Shown one piece after another: positions 22,329 through 24,016 of a stretch of DNA of 24,016 nucleotides (within the stretch, counting starts at the first letter, position 1; each line of letters opens with the position of its first letter). Source of the stretch: CAZJYC01 sp964550165 (lineage in GTDB: Bacteria; Acidobacteriota; Aminicenantia; Aminicenantales; Aminicenantaceae); the NCBI GenBank assembly GCA_964550165.1, contig CAZJYC010000038.1, positions 1 to 24,016 on the forward strand, in the 5' to 3' direction. Both the position numbers and the translations under genes were made by a program. Below the pieces are notes generated by a model, which was given only the letters and a program-made list of their open reading frames with translations, made no database searches and was not told the origin of the DNA.

Positions 22329-23696
22329 CTATTTTCCCACGCAGAATCGGCTGAATACATCCTCGATGACATCATCCACCCGTATTTCCCCTGTTATCTG
22401 GCCGATCAGGGGAATAGCCTTTCTGATTTCCTCCACACAGACTTCCTCGGGCTGACCTTCTTCAAGGAGAGCTTTTCCTTTTCTCAGGCTATTGAGGATG
22501 TCTTCAAGAAGGAGCTTCTGCCTGAGGTGAAGAACAACCTCCTCCTCCTTTTCTTTGGCAGGGACAAAGTAATCGTAGATTCGCTCCTTGAGTTTGCCCA
22601 GGTTTGTTCTTTTTAAGGCAGATATTTCGAGTGCGGGCAGGGAGTTTGCCTCTCTTCTCAAACGGTCTATGTCCATTTCGAGAGGAAGGTCAATCTTGTT
22701 GAAGACAAGAACGGTCTTCTTGTTTTTGAATTTCTGGATTAGCTTCATATCCTCAGGAGTTTCGTTTCGAGAGGTATCGAAGAGAAGGAGAACTCCATCG
22801 GCTTGAGCAGCCAGCTTTTTCCCCCTCCTAATCCCTTCTTTTTCCACCGGATGGAGGGGTACTTCCAGACCGGCCATGTCGATCAGAGTGAAGATGCCGT
22901 CGTTGATGTTAATCTTTTCGGCTAGATAGTCTCTTGTCGTCCCTGGAAAGGAAGTGACAATGGCCCTTTCTCTGTTGAGAAGGGCGTTGAAGAGCGTGGA
23001 CTTGCCCACGTTTGTCTTTCCGGTGATGGCCAGAGTCAGACCTTCGGCAACTGTTTTCCCCAAATCGTAGCTCTTTATGAGTTTTGTCAGGGCATGAATC
23101 GTGCTCTCGAGAGTTTTGGATATCAGCGTGTTCGAGATGCGCAGCCCTTCCTCCGGGAATTCGATCCTGGCTTCGATCTGGGAGAGAACATGGATAATCT
23201 GGCCCCTGAGGGAGGCTATTCTTTTAGAGAGGCTGCCATCTATTTGGTTGAAAGATATTTTTGCCTGCTGGTAGGAGGCGGCTTGGATGACATCGTTAAC
23301 TGCTTCAGCCTGGAGAATATCAATCCTTCCCCTGAGATAGGCGCGAAGGGTGAATTCGCCCGGGTTGGCATGCCTTGCCCCGAGCTTTATGCCGAGTCGA
23401 ATGACTTCCTCAAGAATAACCGGGCTTCCATGACAGCTGATTTCCACCATATCTTCCCGCGTGTACGTGAAAGGTTTGGGGAAATAAGTGAGGAAGGCTT
23501 CCTCGAAGAATTCTTTACGCTCAAAATGATAGAGATTTCCCAGAAGCTGTGTGCGAGGCGGGATTTTTGCCCTTTTTTTCTTTGGCTTGAAGATTTTCTT
23601 GGCTATGGCCAGGGATTTAGCGCCGCTGAGCCGGACAATACCCAGGGCGCCGTAGCCAAAGGGAGTAGAAATGGCGATGACCGTATCTTCAAGCAT
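22329..23696 (-). CDS. mnmE: tRNA modification GTPase MnmE (TrmE)
   Basis: The partner GTPase of MnmG. The 455 residues have an N-terminal folate-binding domain (TVIAISTPFGYGALGIVRLSG at 5-25), a helical domain and an inserted G domain: G1 GKTNVGKS at 226-233, G3 DMAG (DTAG in most relatives), G4 NKIDL and G5 SAL. The C-terminal end FCVGK holds the catalytic Cys452 of the C-x-GK motif. The start is fixed by the conserved TIAA-like N-terminus and lies right behind a promoter; no ribosome site is visible. It is the first gene of the long minus-strand series in this window. Confidence 0.95.
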   Translation of the reverse strand: MLEDTVIAISTPFGYGALGIVRLSGAKSLAIAKKIFKPKKKRAKIPPRTQLLGNLYHFERKEFFEEAFLTYFPKPFTYTREDMVEISCHGSPVILEEVIRLGIKLGARHANPGEFTLRAYLRGRIDILQAEAVNDVIQAASYQQAKISFNQIDGSLSKRIASLRGQIIHVLSQIEARIEFPEEGLRISNTLISKTLESTIHALTKLIKSYDLGKTVAEGLTLAITGKTNVGKSTLFNALLNRERAIVTSFPGTTRDYLAEKININDGIFTLIDMAGLEVPLHPVEKEGIRRGKKLAAQADGVLLLFDTSRNETPEDMKLIQKFKNKKTVLVFNKIDLPLEMDIDRLRREANSLPALEISALKRTNLGKLKERIYDYFVPAKEKEEEVVLHLRQKLLLEDILNSLRKGKALLEEGQPEEVCVEEIRKAIPLIGQITGEIRVDDVIEDVFSRFCVGK

Positions 23697-23703
23697 ATCT
23701 TAT

Positions 23704-23732
23704 ATATTAATTCGTGCAGGGTTAACAGTAAA
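23704..23732 (-). promoter_or_regulatory. Candidate promoter of mnmE and the downstream operon
   Basis: On the minus strand TTTACT (23727-23732) and TAATAT (23704-23709) stand 17 bases apart, with the -10 seven bases from the ATG at 23696. If used, the transcript would begin at or near the start codon, and no Shine-Dalgarno sequence is present. Neither box is perfect. Confidence 0.45.
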
Positions 23733-23771
23733 GAGGAGAAAAGGGCTCAGGGCAGTGGGTTCAAAAACACA

Positions 23772-24003
23772 CAGCTTTTGCCCCATCGTTACCTCGGAGG
23801 GAGAAAAGCTTCGCTTTTCCCCCTTCCGACGGTCGCCCAATTCCATTGGGCTCCCTGCCTCCCCTTCTCGGGCGGACATTTGCCCGCCCTGCGACCGAGG
23901 GGACACACCCCCTCGGCTCCCCCAACTGATTTGTGGCCAGCCACAAATCAGCAAAAGCTGTTCGGTTTCAGGCTTCGCTCTCCTCTCCCTTCGGTCGAGG
24001 AAC
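23772..24003. repeat. Multi-hairpin structured intergenic region upstream of mnmE
   Basis: Five perfect short inverted repeats follow one another: GAAAAGC/GCTTTTC at 23803-23819, GCCCAAT/ATTGGGC at 23835-23851, GGGCGG/CCGCCC at 23870-23889, CCGAGGGG/CCCCTCGG at 23895-23916, and CTGATTTGTGGC/GCCACAAATCAG at 23926-23951. CAGCTTTTGC at 23772-23781 is the reverse complement of 23951-23960 and could close most of the array. GTTACCTCG at 23788-23796 could pair with 23996-24003 instead; the two long pairings cross. It is GC-rich, has no credible gene, and may continue past the window end. It could be a structured RNA, a repeat cluster or an ori-proximal element. Confidence 0.55.
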
Positions 24004-24016
24004 CATGCCCGCTCAG

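Noticed and set aside
23772..24003. CRISPR array
   Set aside because: The hairpins differ from one another; there are no identical repeats separated by unique spacers, and no cas gene is present.

Overview
The window looks like chromosome from a Gram-negative-type (diderm) bacterium. It carries a complete CMP-KDO pathway for lipopolysaccharide, ori-proximal housekeeping genes (mnmE, mnmG, parA, parB) and exported beta-propeller and TPR-thioredoxin proteins. Gene content and style would fit an Acidobacteriota/Aminicenantes-like or deltaproteobacterial-like lineage, but that placement is inference; no rRNA or other marker in the window settles it.

Right half (about 10.85-23.7 kb): one long, tightly packed minus-strand gene train. 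In transcription order it reads mnmE, mnmG, parS, parA, parB, bactofilin, kdsB, pyrG, kdsA, kdsD, kdsC, then a structured repeat element, then phosphomannomutase (manB-like) and mannose-1-phosphate guanylyltransferase (manC-like). Most neighbours overlap by 1-44 bases or lie a few bases apart, so translation is probably coupled. It joins tRNA wobble modification, chromosome segregation, a cytoskeletal bactofilin, CTP synthesis, KDO activation (CTP is the KdsB co-substrate) and GDP-mannose supply.

Middle (about 4.3-10.8 kb): a patchwork. It holds an exported NHL beta-propeller, a 5'-truncated second copy of manC (about 86% identical in protein by hand count), an exported TPR protein with a C-terminal thioredoxin domain, and a roughly 950-base debris zone. 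The debris contains a decayed sugar-epimerase fragment behind an intact consensus promoter, and a tRNA-like fragment broken in its T-arm. A plus-strand MNT-HEPN gene pair with its own promoter follows.

Left end (1-3.7 kb): an accessory, defence-like patch. It has an AlbA_2/HATPase/winged-helix protein behind a consensus promoter with a 15-base palindrome over the -35 box, and two overlapping genes whose products both carry the HEPN R-x4-H motif, the upstream one frameshifted.

Two repeat families cross these regions. One is a 260-330 base element with terminal inverted repeats and internal hairpins, abutting the 3' ends of two minus-strand genes. The other is a roughly 75-135 base repeat present three times, twice beside the two manC copies. 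A further multi-hairpin region lies upstream of mnmE at the right edge. The best leads are the coupled HEPN pair beside the self-regulation-like AlbA_2 gene, and the structured repeat family.
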